A stretch of 17,132 nt of DNA from CAZXVW01 sp964644025 (lineage in GTDB: Bacteria; Acidobacteriota; Terriglobia; Bryobacterales; Bryobacteraceae). Where the stretch lies: the NCBI GenBank assembly GCA_964644025.1, contig CAZXVW010000086.1, positions 1 to 17,132 on the forward strand, read 5' to 3'. The position numbers and the translations under genes are program-made. Within the stretch, counting starts at the first letter, position 1, and every line of letters starts with the position of its first letter. This document shows positions 1-7,257 of this stretch, piece by piece. The notes beneath the pieces are model-generated. The model made no database searches. It had not been told where the DNA came from and saw nothing but the letters and a program-made list of their open reading frames with translations.

Positions 1-1
1 G

Positions 2-1372
2 GCAGTGGGGCTGTCCGTGCTGGGGGTGTTCGTCTCCAGCCTTTCCTTTGTCGGCAACCCGGGCAAGGCCTACACCGACAACTGGGCGCCGTTTTTGTTC
101 GCGCTGACCGTGCCGCTGGTGGCGCTGATAGCCGGGCGCGTCTTTATTCCGTTGTACCGGAAGCGGCGTGAGGTATCCGCCTACTCGTATCTCGAGGAGC
201 GGTTCGGATTCTGGGCGCGGGGCTACGGCAGTCTCTCGTTCCAGCTCATTCAGTTCGGGCGGGTGAGCGTGATCCTCTACCTGGTGGCCCTGGTAGTGGC
301 GCCCATCTTGGGCCTGTCGATTCCAACGGTGATCGTGGTGGTCGGTATTCTGGTGACGATTTATACGATGGCCGGAGGAATCGAGGCAGTGATCTGGACC
401 GATGTCATCCAGGTGATCGTAATGTTCGGCGGCGCGCTGTGGTGCCTGGTGCTGATCTTCAAGTTGATGCCTGGGGGGCCGGCCGAGATCTTCCGGGTCG
501 CCCTGGAAGCCGGCGGCAAATTCGATCTGGGCGAGATGTCATTCCGGTGGGACAACCAGACCTTCGTGGGCGTGTTGCTGTTCGGGATTCTCTCCAACCT
601 GCAGAACTTCGGCGTTGATCAGAACTATATCCAGCGCTATCACACGGCCAAGAGCGAGCAGGAAGCCCGGAAGGCCCTGCTGATTGCGGTTTTGCCCTTC
701 ATTCCGGTGACCGCGCTGTTCCTGATGATCGGGACCAGCCTGTTCTCCTTTTACCGGGTCCAGCCGGGGCTGCTGCCGGACAACGTGACCGGCGACATGG
801 TCTTCCCGCATTTCATCGCCACGCAACTTCCCCCCGGGGTGGCGGGCCTGCTGATCGCTGCGATCCTCGCCGCAGCCATGAGCACCATCAGCTCCAGCCT
901 CAACTGCATGGCCACCGTCTTCGTGGAGGATATTTATTGCCGCGGTTGGAAGCGGCGGCTGACTGACCGCCAGCATGTGCGGCTGTTGCGCCTGCTGACG
1001 GCGCTGTGCGGAGTTGGAGGGATGGGGCTGGCCGTGGCGATGATCGGCAACCGTTCCGGGCTCGACTTGTTCTGGGAAATCTGCGCGCTTGTCGGCAGCG
1101 GCCTGCTGGGAATCTTCTTGCTGGGCGTGCTGCCATTGTCGATCACGCGGCGCGCCGTGCAATGGGCGACGGCGGCGACGGTGATCTTCGTGCTCTGGGG
1201 AACCTTCAGCCGGGAAGCGAGTTTCCTGCCCGCCCAGTGGCAGTGCCATCTTGACCGGTTGCTGGTAGGTGCGCTGGGTACGGGACTCCTGATGGGGGCC
1301 GGGATTTTCCTCAGCCGCGTACTCCCTGACCGGCCGGAGGAAGAGGCAGCGCCGCCGGAACAGCACCCTTGA
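2..1372 (+). CDS. Sodium:solute symporter (SSS family), 5'-truncated by window edge
   Basis: Secondary transporter of the inner membrane that couples uptake of an organic solute to sodium entry; the substrate cannot be told from sequence. About 456 residues are visible and are almost entirely hydrophobic helices. SSS hallmarks are the SSLSFVGNPGKAY stretch at the beginning (normally after helix 1), the GGIEAVIWTDVIQ signature near residue 120, and the AAILAAAMSTISSSLN segment near residue 285 that forms part of the sodium site. The frame is open to the window edge, and the GTG at position 5 is an internal valine, because family members have roughly 50-60 more residues including the first helix. 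The C-terminus is a short hydrophilic tail rich in Pro and Glu. It is convergent with clpP across 111 bp. The family call is firm; the substrate is unknown. Confidence 0.9.
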   Translation, partial: AVGLSVLGVFVSSLSFVGNPGKAYTDNWAPFLFALTVPLVALIAGRVFIPLYRKRREVSAYSYLEERFGFWARGYGSLSFQLIQFGRVSVILYLVALVVAPILGLSIPTVIVVVGILVTIYTMAGGIEAVIWTDVIQVIVMFGGALWCLVLIFKLMPGGPAEIFRVALEAGGKFDLGEMSFRWDNQTFVGVLLFGILSNLQNFGVDQNYIQRYHTAKSEQEARKALLIAVLPFIPVTALFLMIGTSLFSFYRVQPGLLPDNVTGDMVFPHFIATQLPPGVAGLLIAAILAAAMSTISSSLNCMATVFVEDIYCRGWKRRLTDRQHVRLLRLLTALCGVGGMGLAVAMIGNRSGLDLFWEICALVGSGLLGIFLLGVLPLSITRRAVQWATAATVIFVLWGTFSREASFLPAQWQCHLDRLLVGALGTGLLMGAGIFLSRVLPDRPEEEAAPPEQHP

Positions 1373-1412
1373 GATCTGCTTGCGGGAGTAACTTCCTGGC
1401 GGCGAACACACG

Positions 1413-1436
1413 CCCGTCCGGTTCTCCGCCGGCGGG
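1413..1436. terminator. GC-rich hairpin between convergent genes (possible bidirectional terminator)
   Basis: Left arm CCCG-T-CCGG and right arm CCGG-CGGG form an 8-bp stem with one bulged T and a 7-nt loop, between the stop codons of the symporter and clpP. Neither strand has a T-tract after the stem, so this is not a canonical intrinsic terminator. The position suits one, but the function is inferred. Confidence 0.35.
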
Positions 1437-1483
1437 ACCCTCTTCAGGCCCTGCTGTCTTGCTTCTGCCCGACCCGGTGACGA

Positions 1484-2101
1484 TCACCCCACCTTGACCG
1501 GAACCGCCTCCCGGGTGCTGATAATCTGGTCGATCATCCCGTACTCGAGCGCCTGTTCCGGATCCATGATGTAGTCCCGGTCCACGTCACGGCCGACTTT
1601 TTCGACATCCTGGCCGGTGACGTCGGCCAGGATCTGGTTCAGCGTCTCCCTCATTCGCAGGATTTCTCTCGCGTGGATGTCGATGTCGGCAGCTTGGCCG
1701 GCCAGCCCGCTCATCGAGGGCTGATGGATGAGAATGCGGGAATGCGGCAGGCTGTAACGCTTGCCGCGCGTGCCGGAAGCCAGCAACACGGCGGCCATCG
1801 AAGCCGCCTGCCCGACACAATAGGTGACGATATCCGGCTCGATCAGGCGCATCGTATCGAGAATCGCCAGCCCCGCGGTGATGGAGCCGCCGGGAGAGTT
1901 GATATACAGCGAGATGTCCTTTTCCGGATCCTCGGCGGCCAGAAACAGCATCTGGGCAATCACTAGGTTTGAAACCGCGTCGTCGATCGGCGTTCCCAGG
2001 AAAATAATATTTTCCTTGAGCAGCCGGGAATAAATGTCGAACGCCCGCTCACCCCGCGAGGTCTGTTCAACAACCATGGGCACCAATACTGAACTACCCA
2101 T
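1484..2101 (-). CDS. clpP: ATP-dependent Clp protease proteolytic subunit ClpP
   Basis: Serine peptidase that forms the tetradecameric barrel of ClpXP/ClpAP in the cytoplasm and degrades proteins unfolded by the Clp ATPase. At 205 residues it has the usual length. The N-terminus VPMVVEQTSRGERAFDIYSRLL is the conserved mature ClpP start. The triad is visible: Ser101 in GQAASMAA, His126 in ILIHQP, and Asp176 in VDRD, at spacings that match E. coli ClpP with one extra residue after the histidine. A strong Shine-Dalgarno AAGGAGG lies 5 nt before the ATG. It is 72 bp downstream of the Rrf2-type regulator gene on the same strand, so the two may be co-transcribed. No clpX is in the window. Identity is secure. 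Confidence 0.97.
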   Translation of the reverse strand: MGSSVLVPMVVEQTSRGERAFDIYSRLLKENIIFLGTPIDDAVSNLVIAQMLFLAAEDPEKDISLYINSPGGSITAGLAILDTMRLIEPDIVTYCVGQAASMAAVLLASGTRGKRYSLPHSRILIHQPSMSGLAGQAADIDIHAREILRMRETLNQILADVTGQDVEKVGRDVDRDYIMDPEQALEYGMIDQIISTREAVPVKVG

Positions 2102-2173
2102 CTGAGCCTCCTTGCCGGCCTTGTCCGGGCCAGTCTCCTCCCGCGGAGTCGTGCCCTCGCCCGCCGCAGCCGG

Positions 2174-2638
2174 CTACTGCTTCTTGGAGAGGCGCCGCCC
2201 TTTCCGCTTCCTCGCCAGCGCTTCGCGTTTCTTGTGCTGGGACTCGGCGAGTGCAGCGATCGTCGTGCCCTCCAAATAGTCCAGTATACGCGACCGGAGC
2301 TTCTTCCAGGAGTCGTGGATGCCGCACGGCGCCTCGTCGTTGCATTCGGCCAGCCCGCTCAGGCAACGCTGATAGTCTTCCAGCCCGTCGATAGCGTCCA
2401 CGATTTCCAGCAAATTGATTTCGGTAGCCGGTTTCCGCAGTGCGAAACCGCCGGTTGGGCCCTTGCTGGAACGCAGGAAGCCTTTCCGTGCCATTTGCTG
2501 GAGGATCTTCGCCAAGAAGTGCGCCGGGATTTCACATTCGCGGGCGATGTTCTTGACCATCGCGTACTTACCTTCTTCCACGTCGGCCAGAAAGATGAAC
2601 GCCCGAATCGCATACTCGGCAGATCGCGAATAGATCAT
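2174..2638 (-). CDS. Rrf2/IscR-type winged-helix transcriptional regulator, probable Fe-S sensor
   Basis: DNA-binding regulator of 154 residues. The Rrf2 signature MIYSRSAEYAIRAF opens the protein, followed by the helix-turn-helix (residues about 28-50, NIARECEIPAHFLAKILQQM) and the wing (KGPTGGFALRKP, 59-70). Cys92, Cys99, Cys105 and His108 align with the [2Fe-2S] ligands Cys92, Cys98, Cys104 and His107 of E. coli IscR, so cluster binding is likely. The C-terminus is a Lys/Arg-rich tail, probably disordered. The start at 2638 is chosen because MIYSRSAEYA is the family N-terminus and GGGGAG lies 6 nt upstream; the frame is open 18 codons further up. No isc or suf genes are adjacent; the next gene is clpP. 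Whether it senses Fe-S status, NO or something else cannot be told. Confidence 0.92.
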   Translation of the reverse strand: MIYSRSAEYAIRAFIFLADVEEGKYAMVKNIARECEIPAHFLAKILQQMARKGFLRSSKGPTGGFALRKPATEINLLEIVDAIDGLEDYQRCLSGLAECNDEAPCGIHDSWKKLRSRILDYLEGTTIAALAESQHKKREALARKRKGRRLSKKQ

Positions 2639-2675
2639 GTGCGTCTCCCCTCGCCCGAGAGTGAATTCAATACAC

Positions 2676-2709
2676 GCATATCTTATATACAAATGAAACT
2701 GGATTGCAA
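2676..2709 (-). promoter_or_regulatory. Promoter of the Rrf2-clpP unit with a dyad over the -10 box
   Basis: Read on the minus strand: TTGCAA (2709-2704), 16 nt, then TATAAG (2687-2682), in an AT-rich island within GC-rich DNA. An imperfect dyad GTATAT-AAG-ATATGC (2690-2676) covers the -10 box and is a candidate operator for autoregulation by the Rrf2 protein. The promoter is inferred from consensus, spacing and position 40-70 bp upstream of the start; the operator is a guess. Confidence 0.5.
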
Positions 2710-2715
2710 GTTGTG

Positions 2716-2746
2716 CCCGCGCGCCGGCCGAGGGGCGCGCGCCGGG
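2716..2746 (-). terminator. GC hairpin downstream of yjbQ
   Basis: The arms CCCG-CGCGC and GCGCG-C-CGGG form a 9-bp stem with one bulge and an 11-nt loop, starting 4 nt after the yjbQ stop codon. No T-tract follows on the minus strand. It probably marks the 3' end of the purS-glmS-yjbQ transcript and separates it from the Rrf2 promoter; function inferred. Confidence 0.4.
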
Positions 2747-2749
2747 AGC

Positions 2750-3169
2750 TTATTCGCCGATCAGATGCAGCGCGAGGTGCCGCCGGTGGGCGATCGCGCG
2801 GTGCTCGAACAGGTAGATGGCCTGCCAGGTTCCCAGGCTCAGGCGGCCGTTGATCACCGGTACGGAAAGCTGCGTCAGGGTCAGTGCCGAGCGGATATGG
2901 GCCGGCATGTCGTCCGGCCCTTCCGGCGTGTGGCGGTAAAGGCGGAGGTCTTCCGGGGCGATACGGCTGAAGAAGTCATTCAGGTCCCGTACGACGTCCG
3001 GATCAGCGTTCTCCTGCACCGTCAGCGACGCGGAGGTGTGCTGCACCCAGATGGTGAGCAGGCCGGTGCGAATGCCTTGCTCGCCGGCCCATGCCCGCAC
3101 CTCGGCGGTGATGTCGTACAGCCCCCGGCCGCGGGTGGAGACCGTAATGTCATGCGTTGCCTGCTTCAT
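2750..3169 (-). CDS. yjbQ: YjbQ/UPF0047 family protein
   Basis: Small cytoplasmic protein of 139 residues, the usual length for the family (E. coli YjbQ; UPF0047). Some members have been reported to have weak thiamine-phosphate synthase activity; the physiological role is unsettled. All family motifs are present: HTSASL (44-49), ENADPDV (53-59), EGPDDMPAHIR (83-93), GTWQ (113-116) and EHR (122-124); the conserved His and Asp/Glu residues form a probable metal site. Its ATG overlaps the glmS stop by 4 nt (ATGA), so translation is probably coupled to glmS. It is the last gene of the purS-glmS-yjbQ unit. The family call is firm; the function is not. Confidence 0.93.
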   Translation of the reverse strand: MKQATHDITVSTRGRGLYDITAEVRAWAGEQGIRTGLLTIWVQHTSASLTVQENADPDVVRDLNDFFSRIAPEDLRLYRHTPEGPDDMPAHIRSALTLTQLSVPVINGRLSLGTWQAIYLFEHRAIAHRRHLALHLIGE

Positions 3170-5016
3170 TCCACGGTCACACTCTTGGCCAGGTTCCGCG
3201 GTTGATCGACGTCGCAGCCCCGGCGGACCGCGATGTGATAGGCGAGCAACTGCAGGGGGACAATTTCCACGATCGGCAGCAGTAGCTCATGGGAGGGCGG
3301 AACCGCGATGGTGTAATCGACCTGGCGGGCGGCTTCCTCATCTCCTTGACAGGCTACCGCCACCACGATGCCGCCCCGCGCCTTGACTTCCTGAATATTG
3401 GAGAGCGTCTTCTCGTAGCGGAGTTTGCTGGCCGTTGATTCATCGCGGGTGGCCAGCACGACCACCGGCAGGTTTTCGTCGATCAGGGCGTTGGGGCCAT
3501 GCTTCATTTCGCCGGCCGGGTAACCTTCGGCATGAATATAGGAGATCTCCTTCAGCTTCAGTGCGCCTTCCAGCGCAATGGGAAAGTGGATCCCCCGGCC
3601 GAGGAACAGAAAATCGTCGGCACGGAACAGGTGGCGAGCCAGCTCCTGATACCAGTTGTCCGCCGAGAGAACCGCTTCCAGCTTGCCAGGAACCAGAAGC
3701 AACTCCTGCACCAGCGTTCTGGAGTCTGTCTCGGTGAGCGTCCCGCGGACCTGGCCCAGGCGCATGGCCAGCAGGAACAGGGCCGTCAACTGCGACGTGA
3801 AGGCCTTGGTAGAGGCGACGCCGATTTCCGGCCCGGCGTGAGTCATCAGCGTGCCGTCGGCTTCGCGCGTAACCATGGAGCCGACGACGTTGCAGATGGC
3901 GATGGTCTTGCCACCCTTTTGTTTCACTTCCCGCTGCGCCGCCAGCGTGTCGGCCGTCTCTCCGGACTGCGAAATCAGCACCGTCAGCACGTCTTCCGAC
4001 AGAATCGGGTCGCGATAGCGGAACTCGCTGCCGTAGTCCACTTCCACTGGCAGCTTGGCTAACTGCTCGATCATGAACTTGCCGACGAGGGCGGCGTGCC
4101 AGCTCGTGCCGCAGGCGACGATCTTCACTTGTTCAAAGGAGGCCAGGTCCGCTGAGGTAAGGTCCATCTCGCCGGTGAAGATTCGTCCGGATTCCTGGCC
4201 CACACGGCCGACCAGCGTATCGCGAACGGCGCGCGGCTGCTCGAAGATCTCCTTGAGCATGAAATGCCGGTAACCGCCCTTTTCGGCCATGATGGGGTCC
4301 CAGAGAATGTGCTGCACCGTCCGCTTGATCGGACGCCCTTCGAAATCGCTCAGGGTGACGCCCTCCGGCGTGAGCACTGCCAGGTCGCCGTCGGCCAGAA
4401 ATATCATGTCGCGCGTGTGTCCCAAGATGGCGGGGACGTCGGAGGCCAGGAAGTACTCATTACGGCCCAGCCCGATGACGGCCGGCGGCCCCGAGCGCAC
4501 GGCGACGATCTTCTCCGGTTCCTGACGCGAGATAATCCCCATGGCGAAGACGCCTCGCAACCGGCGGACCGCTTTCCGGACTGCCTCCACCAGGTCGCCG
4601 GCGTAATATTTCTCCACCAGGTGAGCGATCACCTCGGTGTCGGTTTCGGAAAGGAACCGGTGACCTTCCTTCTCCAGTTCGTGTTTCAGAACGAGGTAGT
4701 TCTCGATAATGCCGTTCTGCACCACCACCACGTTGCCTTTGCAACCGTGGTGCGGGTGCGCGTTCTCCTCGCTCGGTCGTCCGTGGGTGGCCCAACGCGT
4801 GTGGCCGATACCGAAGATGCCTTCAATGGGATCGTCGCGGAGCGCTTCCTCGAGGTTGTGCAGCTTGCCTTTGGCGCGCCGGATCACGAGTTCGTGATCG
4901 CTGTTCATCACCGCGATCCCGGCCGAGTCATAGCCGCGGTATTCCAGCCGCCGCAACCCGTCCAGCAGGATCGGGACCGCCTTCCGCGAGCCAACATAGC
5001 CAACAATGCCGCACAT
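3166..5016 (-). CDS. glmS: Glutamine--fructose-6-phosphate aminotransferase (isomerizing)
   Basis: Makes glucosamine-6-phosphate from fructose-6-phosphate and glutamine, the first committed step towards UDP-GlcNAc for peptidoglycan and lipopolysaccharide. At 616 residues it has normal length. Met1 is followed by Cys2, the N-terminal nucleophile of the glutaminase domain (MCGIVGYVGSRKAVPILLDG; RLEYRGYDSAG near 24-33; GHTRWATHG near 72). Two SIS sugar-isomerase domains follow (about 290-420, with VACGTSWHA and SQSGETADTL; and about 460-595, with the EGALKLKEISYIHAEGYPAGEMKHGP motif area). The C-terminus ends NLAKSVTVE as in the family. It begins 5 nt after the purS stop and overlaps yjbQ by 4 nt. 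No good Shine-Dalgarno precedes the ATG, so coupling to purS is likely. With only 5 nt to purS there is no room for a glmS ribozyme leader. Confidence 0.98.
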   Translation of the reverse strand: MCGIVGYVGSRKAVPILLDGLRRLEYRGYDSAGIAVMNSDHELVIRRAKGKLHNLEEALRDDPIEGIFGIGHTRWATHGRPSEENAHPHHGCKGNVVVVQNGIIENYLVLKHELEKEGHRFLSETDTEVIAHLVEKYYAGDLVEAVRKAVRRLRGVFAMGIISRQEPEKIVAVRSGPPAVIGLGRNEYFLASDVPAILGHTRDMIFLADGDLAVLTPEGVTLSDFEGRPIKRTVQHILWDPIMAEKGGYRHFMLKEIFEQPRAVRDTLVGRVGQESGRIFTGEMDLTSADLASFEQVKIVACGTSWHAALVGKFMIEQLAKLPVEVDYGSEFRYRDPILSEDVLTVLISQSGETADTLAAQREVKQKGGKTIAICNVVGSMVTREADGTLMTHAGPEIGVASTKAFTSQLTALFLLAMRLGQVRGTLTETDSRTLVQELLLVPGKLEAVLSADNWYQELARHLFRADDFLFLGRGIHFPIALEGALKLKEISYIHAEGYPAGEMKHGPNALIDENLPVVVLATRDESTASKLRYEKTLSNIQEVKARGGIVVAVACQGDEEAARQVDYTIAVPPSHELLLPIVEIVPLQLLAYHIAVRRGCDVDQPRNLAKSVTVE

Positions 5017-5021
5017 GAGAA

Positions 5022-5267
5022 TCAGCCGAGGAACTCGACGCGATAGTCTTCGATCACCGGGTTAGCCAGGACCTCTCGCGCGATCTCTTCTATTTTTTCC
5101 CTGGCCTGTTGCCGGTCCAGTCCGGGGCCGAGGGAGATCTCGAAGTACTTTCCCTGGCGAACGTCGGTGATCTCCCGGTGCCCCATGCTCTGAAGCGCCG
5201 AGCAGATCGTCTTGCCCTGGGGGTCCAGAACGGTCTGCTTGAACGATACGTAGACGCGAGCCTTCAT
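5022..5267 (-). CDS. purS: Phosphoribosylformylglycinamidine synthase subunit PurS
   Basis: Small subunit (81 residues) of the three-part FGAM synthase PurS-PurQ-PurL of purine synthesis; PurS bridges the glutaminase PurQ and the synthetase PurL. The sequence shows the characteristic pattern KARVYVSFKQTVLDPQGKT at the N-terminus, then GKYFEISL in the centre and NPVIEDYRVEF at the end. It is the first gene of a tight minus-strand unit with glmS (5-nt gap) and yjbQ. No purQ or purL is present in the window, so the purS gene is separated from at least its immediate partners here. A -10-like hexamer sits 8 nt upstream of the ATG (see the promoter entry). Identity is good for such a short protein. 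Confidence 0.93.
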   Translation of the reverse strand: MKARVYVSFKQTVLDPQGKTICSALQSMGHREITDVRQGKYFEISLGPGLDRQQAREKIEEIAREVLANPVIEDYRVEFLG

Positions 5268-5275
5268 GAACCTTT

Positions 5276-5281
5276 ATTGTA
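5276..5281 (-). promoter_or_regulatory. -10-like box immediately upstream of purS (leaderless arrangement)
   Basis: TACAAT on the minus strand ends 8 nt before the purS ATG (intervening AAAGGTTC). With usual -10 to start-site geometry, transcription would begin within 0-2 nt of the ATG. No convincing -35 is seen. AAAGG in the spacer could serve as Shine-Dalgarno only if a further upstream promoter exists. Confidence 0.45.
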
Positions 5282-5345
5282 AACGGTCGGTAAGGGCGGC
5301 CGACGCTCGGCCGGAGCAGAATCGAACGGCTCGCGCCGGTGACGC

Positions 5346-5351
5346 TACAAT
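5346..5351 (+). promoter_or_regulatory. -10-like box for the MFS transporter gene
   Basis: TACAAT lies in the 113-bp divergent region between purS and the MFS gene, 29 nt upstream of the chosen ATG (5381) and 5 nt before an in-frame GTG (5357). No clear -35 is seen. Its match to the boxes before purS and dacB is the main support. Confidence 0.4.
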
Positions 5352-5380
5352 ACGGGGTGGTCCCTACCCGAGCCCAAAGG

Positions 5381-6586
5381 ATGTCCGAAGCACCGAATAC
5401 CGGGTCCGAACTCGTCTACCATGCTGCGGTGGCCCGCCGTGCCCTGGCCGGCTTTTTCCTGGCCGGGCTGCTGATGTCGTTCCTCGGACCGATCCTGCCA
5501 GCCTGGGAATACCACCTTCGGGAAGACTTCTCCACCGGGGGACTGCACTTTCTGGCGATGGCCCTGGGCATTCTGGCTTCGCTTCGCGTTGCCCGCCGGT
5601 TGGTGCCGCGCAAGGGCGTGACGTTCGTTCTGGTGCTGGCTTCCGGCGTGGCTTGCGGGGCGCTGCTGTACTTGTCGTTGGTGTCGCCGCCGCTGGCGCC
5701 ATGGTGGAGACTGGCGGGCGTGTTTCTGCTGGGGGGCAGCTCGGGGTTGCTCGTCAACGGCTTGTTCCATGCCGTTTCGCCGGTCTACCGTCACGATCCG
5801 GCGGCCACGGTGAACCTGGCGGGCGTGCTGTTCGTGCTGGGCAGCCTGACCACGGCGCTGCTGGTCTCGGGAACCTTTTACGTGTACACGGTCGGCAGCA
5901 TCCTTTTCTTGCTGGCGCTGATTCCGGGCTTCTGCGCGGGACTGTTCGCCAGGGCGTCATTTCCGGTCCAGATGCGGCGGGAGGAGCCCACCTGGCGCCA
6001 GGCGTGGGAAGATTTCCGCAGCCCCGGGGCGGTGCTGTTCGCCCTGTTGCTGTTTTTTCAGTTCGGCAACGAATGGTCGGTGGCTGGCTGGTTGCCGGTA
6101 TTCTTGATCCAGCGGATTGGAGTCAGTCCCGCCTCGTCCCTGCTGCTGCTGGCGCTGTACTGGCTGGTGCTGCTGGTGGGCCGCGTGTTCGCGCAGTTTC
6201 TGCTGCCCCGGGTGGCGCATTCCCGGATGCTGGGGCTGAGCGTGACGGCGGCACTATTCGGCTGCCTGGTGCTGAGTCTTACCAAGAACGTCTTTGGAGC
6301 TGTTTTTGGAATCCTGTTTGTCGGCGGCGGTTTCGCCATGGTTTACCCGCTGGTGGTGGAGAAGATCGGGTACCGCTTCCCCTATTTTCACCCGACGATG
6401 TTCAACGGGATTTTCTCGTTCGCCATGACCGGCGGGCTACTGGCCCCGTGGACGCTGGGCTACTTCGCCGACTGGTGGGGCATCGGCGTGCTGATGCTGT
6501 TGCCGCTGGGGGGCACATTCATGGTATTCCTGCTGCTGGGGGCGATCTCGCTGGAGGCCAGGCTTACCGGCCGGCCGGCGGCTTGA
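5381..6586 (+). CDS. Major facilitator superfamily (MFS) transporter
   Basis: Inner-membrane transporter of about 401 residues with roughly 12 hydrophobic helices in two halves; helix 1 begins around residue 19 (ALAGFFLAGLLMSFLGPILP). Glu231 lies in a hydrophobic stretch near helix 7 in the motif NEWSVAGWLPVF, which recalls FucP-like sugar:proton symporters, but the substrate is not identifiable. The start is uncertain: ATG 5381 fits the protein, but AAAGG abuts it with no spacing; GTG 5357 would suit leaderless translation from the TACAAT box just upstream. It diverges from purS, and its last 23 bp overlap the end of the convergent exported-protein gene. The family call is good; the function is unknown. 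Confidence 0.85.
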   Translation: MSEAPNTGSELVYHAAVARRALAGFFLAGLLMSFLGPILPAWEYHLREDFSTGGLHFLAMALGILASLRVARRLVPRKGVTFVLVLASGVACGALLYLSLVSPPLAPWWRLAGVFLLGGSSGLLVNGLFHAVSPVYRHDPAATVNLAGVLFVLGSLTTALLVSGTFYVYTVGSILFLLALIPGFCAGLFARASFPVQMRREEPTWRQAWEDFRSPGAVLFALLLFFQFGNEWSVAGWLPVFLIQRIGVSPASSLLLLALYWLVLLVGRVFAQFLLPRVAHSRMLGLSVTAALFGCLVLSLTKNVFGAVFGILFVGGGFAMVYPLVVEKIGYRFPYFHPTMFNGIFSFAMTGGLLAPWTLGYFADWWGIGVLMLLPLGGTFMVFLLLGAISLEARLTGRPAA

Positions 6587-7235
6587 GCAGCAGGGTAACG
6601 GTGCTATCCGGCCGCTGCCAGAGCAGCTCGAGCCGGCGGATCGATTTGGTTTTCTTCCCGTAGGGAAAGTACAGGCAACCGGCTACCGGCAGCCGCTGTT
6701 CTCCTTCCGGCAGAGCAGCCTGTTTCAGCACCTCGGCCGGCTCCGGCGCGGGGGCCTGCGGCGCCTGGCCGGTCGGTTCGGTTTCCACCCGCGGCAGCGG
6801 GTTGCGCCGCACCCGCGGATCGCCGGGAAACCGCGGCTGGATCTGGGGCTCTCCGATAACCACCCGCCCGTTGCCCGCGCCGAGGATTACTTGCTTGCGG
6901 CCCGGATCCCATTTTTGATGGAAAGCGACCATTTCCGCCGTCTGGGCCAGCAAGGTGCGCTTGCCGCCGTTGAGGCGAAGCGAAAACTGGCCCGTGGAGA
7001 TCGCGGCGCGGACCCTCTCGGGGCCGTACAAGGCCAGTTCGACCACCAGGTAGTCCCTGACAAATACGCTGCCGCCTGCGGCCGGGACGGTTCGGTAGAG
7101 AAATTCCGCGCCAATACTGAAGCCTCCCGCGCGGGCATGAACGGGATAATCGGAAGCCTTCGGCTTCGGCGGAGTTCCTTGCGCCAAGGCGACGGGCAGG
7201 AGTTCGGCCACGATCAATGCCGGAAGCCACCTCAT
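6564..7235 (-). CDS. Exported protein of unknown function
   Basis: I do not recognise this 223-residue protein. Residues 1-18 form a typical signal peptide (MRWLPALIVAELLPVALA, followed by QG), so it is probably periplasmic or secreted. The N-terminal part (about 30-135) alternates hydrophobic and polar residues, suggesting a beta-rich domain. Residues about 145-180 are rich in Pro, Ala and Glu, a likely flexible linker. The C-terminal segment (CLYFPYGKKTKSIRRLELLW, then TVTLLLKP) also looks like beta strands. The start at 7235 is chosen from the signal peptide; the frame is open further upstream, but that part would lie inside dacB. A -10-like box ends 6 nt before this ATG. It diverges from dacB across 22 bp, and the shared promoter region hints at co-expression, perhaps an envelope role. 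Its end overlaps the MFS gene. Confidence 0.75.
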   Translation of the reverse strand: MRWLPALIVAELLPVALAQGTPPKPKASDYPVHARAGGFSIGAEFLYRTVPAAGGSVFVRDYLVVELALYGPERVRAAISTGQFSLRLNGGKRTLLAQTAEMVAFHQKWDPGRKQVILGAGNGRVVIGEPQIQPRFPGDPRVRRNPLPRVETEPTGQAPQAPAPEPAEVLKQAALPEGEQRLPVAGCLYFPYGKKTKSIRRLELLWQRPDSTVTLLLKPPAGR

Positions 7236-7241
7236 GACCGC

Positions 7242-7249
7242 AGTATAAT
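7242..7249. promoter_or_regulatory. Overlapping divergent -10 boxes between the exported-protein gene and dacB
   Basis: Within the 22 bp separating the two ATGs, the plus strand reads TATAAT (7244-7249), ending 8 nt before the dacB ATG, and the minus strand reads TATACT (7247-7242), ending 6 nt before the other ATG. Both predicted transcription starts fall at or next to the start codons. No Shine-Dalgarno fits in either spacer. Any -35 contacts must lie in the opposite coding sequence; I see no consensus -35. Confidence 0.55.
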
Positions 7250-7257
7250 CCGAAACG

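Noticed and set aside
5..7. GTG at position 5 as the symporter start
   Set aside because: The reading frame continues to the window edge and the first SSS helix is missing, so the gene is truncated by the window.
539..1411. Long minus-strand open frame opposite the symporter
   Set aside because: His/Gln/Arg-rich translation with no domain, entirely antisense to a clear transporter gene; an artefact of high GC.
2234..3205. Plus-strand frame of 323 codons across the Rrf2 and yjbQ genes
   Set aside because: Runs antisense through two recognised genes and their promoter, with no recognisable motif.
5266..6663. Alternative plus frame over the MFS gene
   Set aside because: Gly/Ala/Arg-rich shadow; the chosen frame has clear membrane helices.
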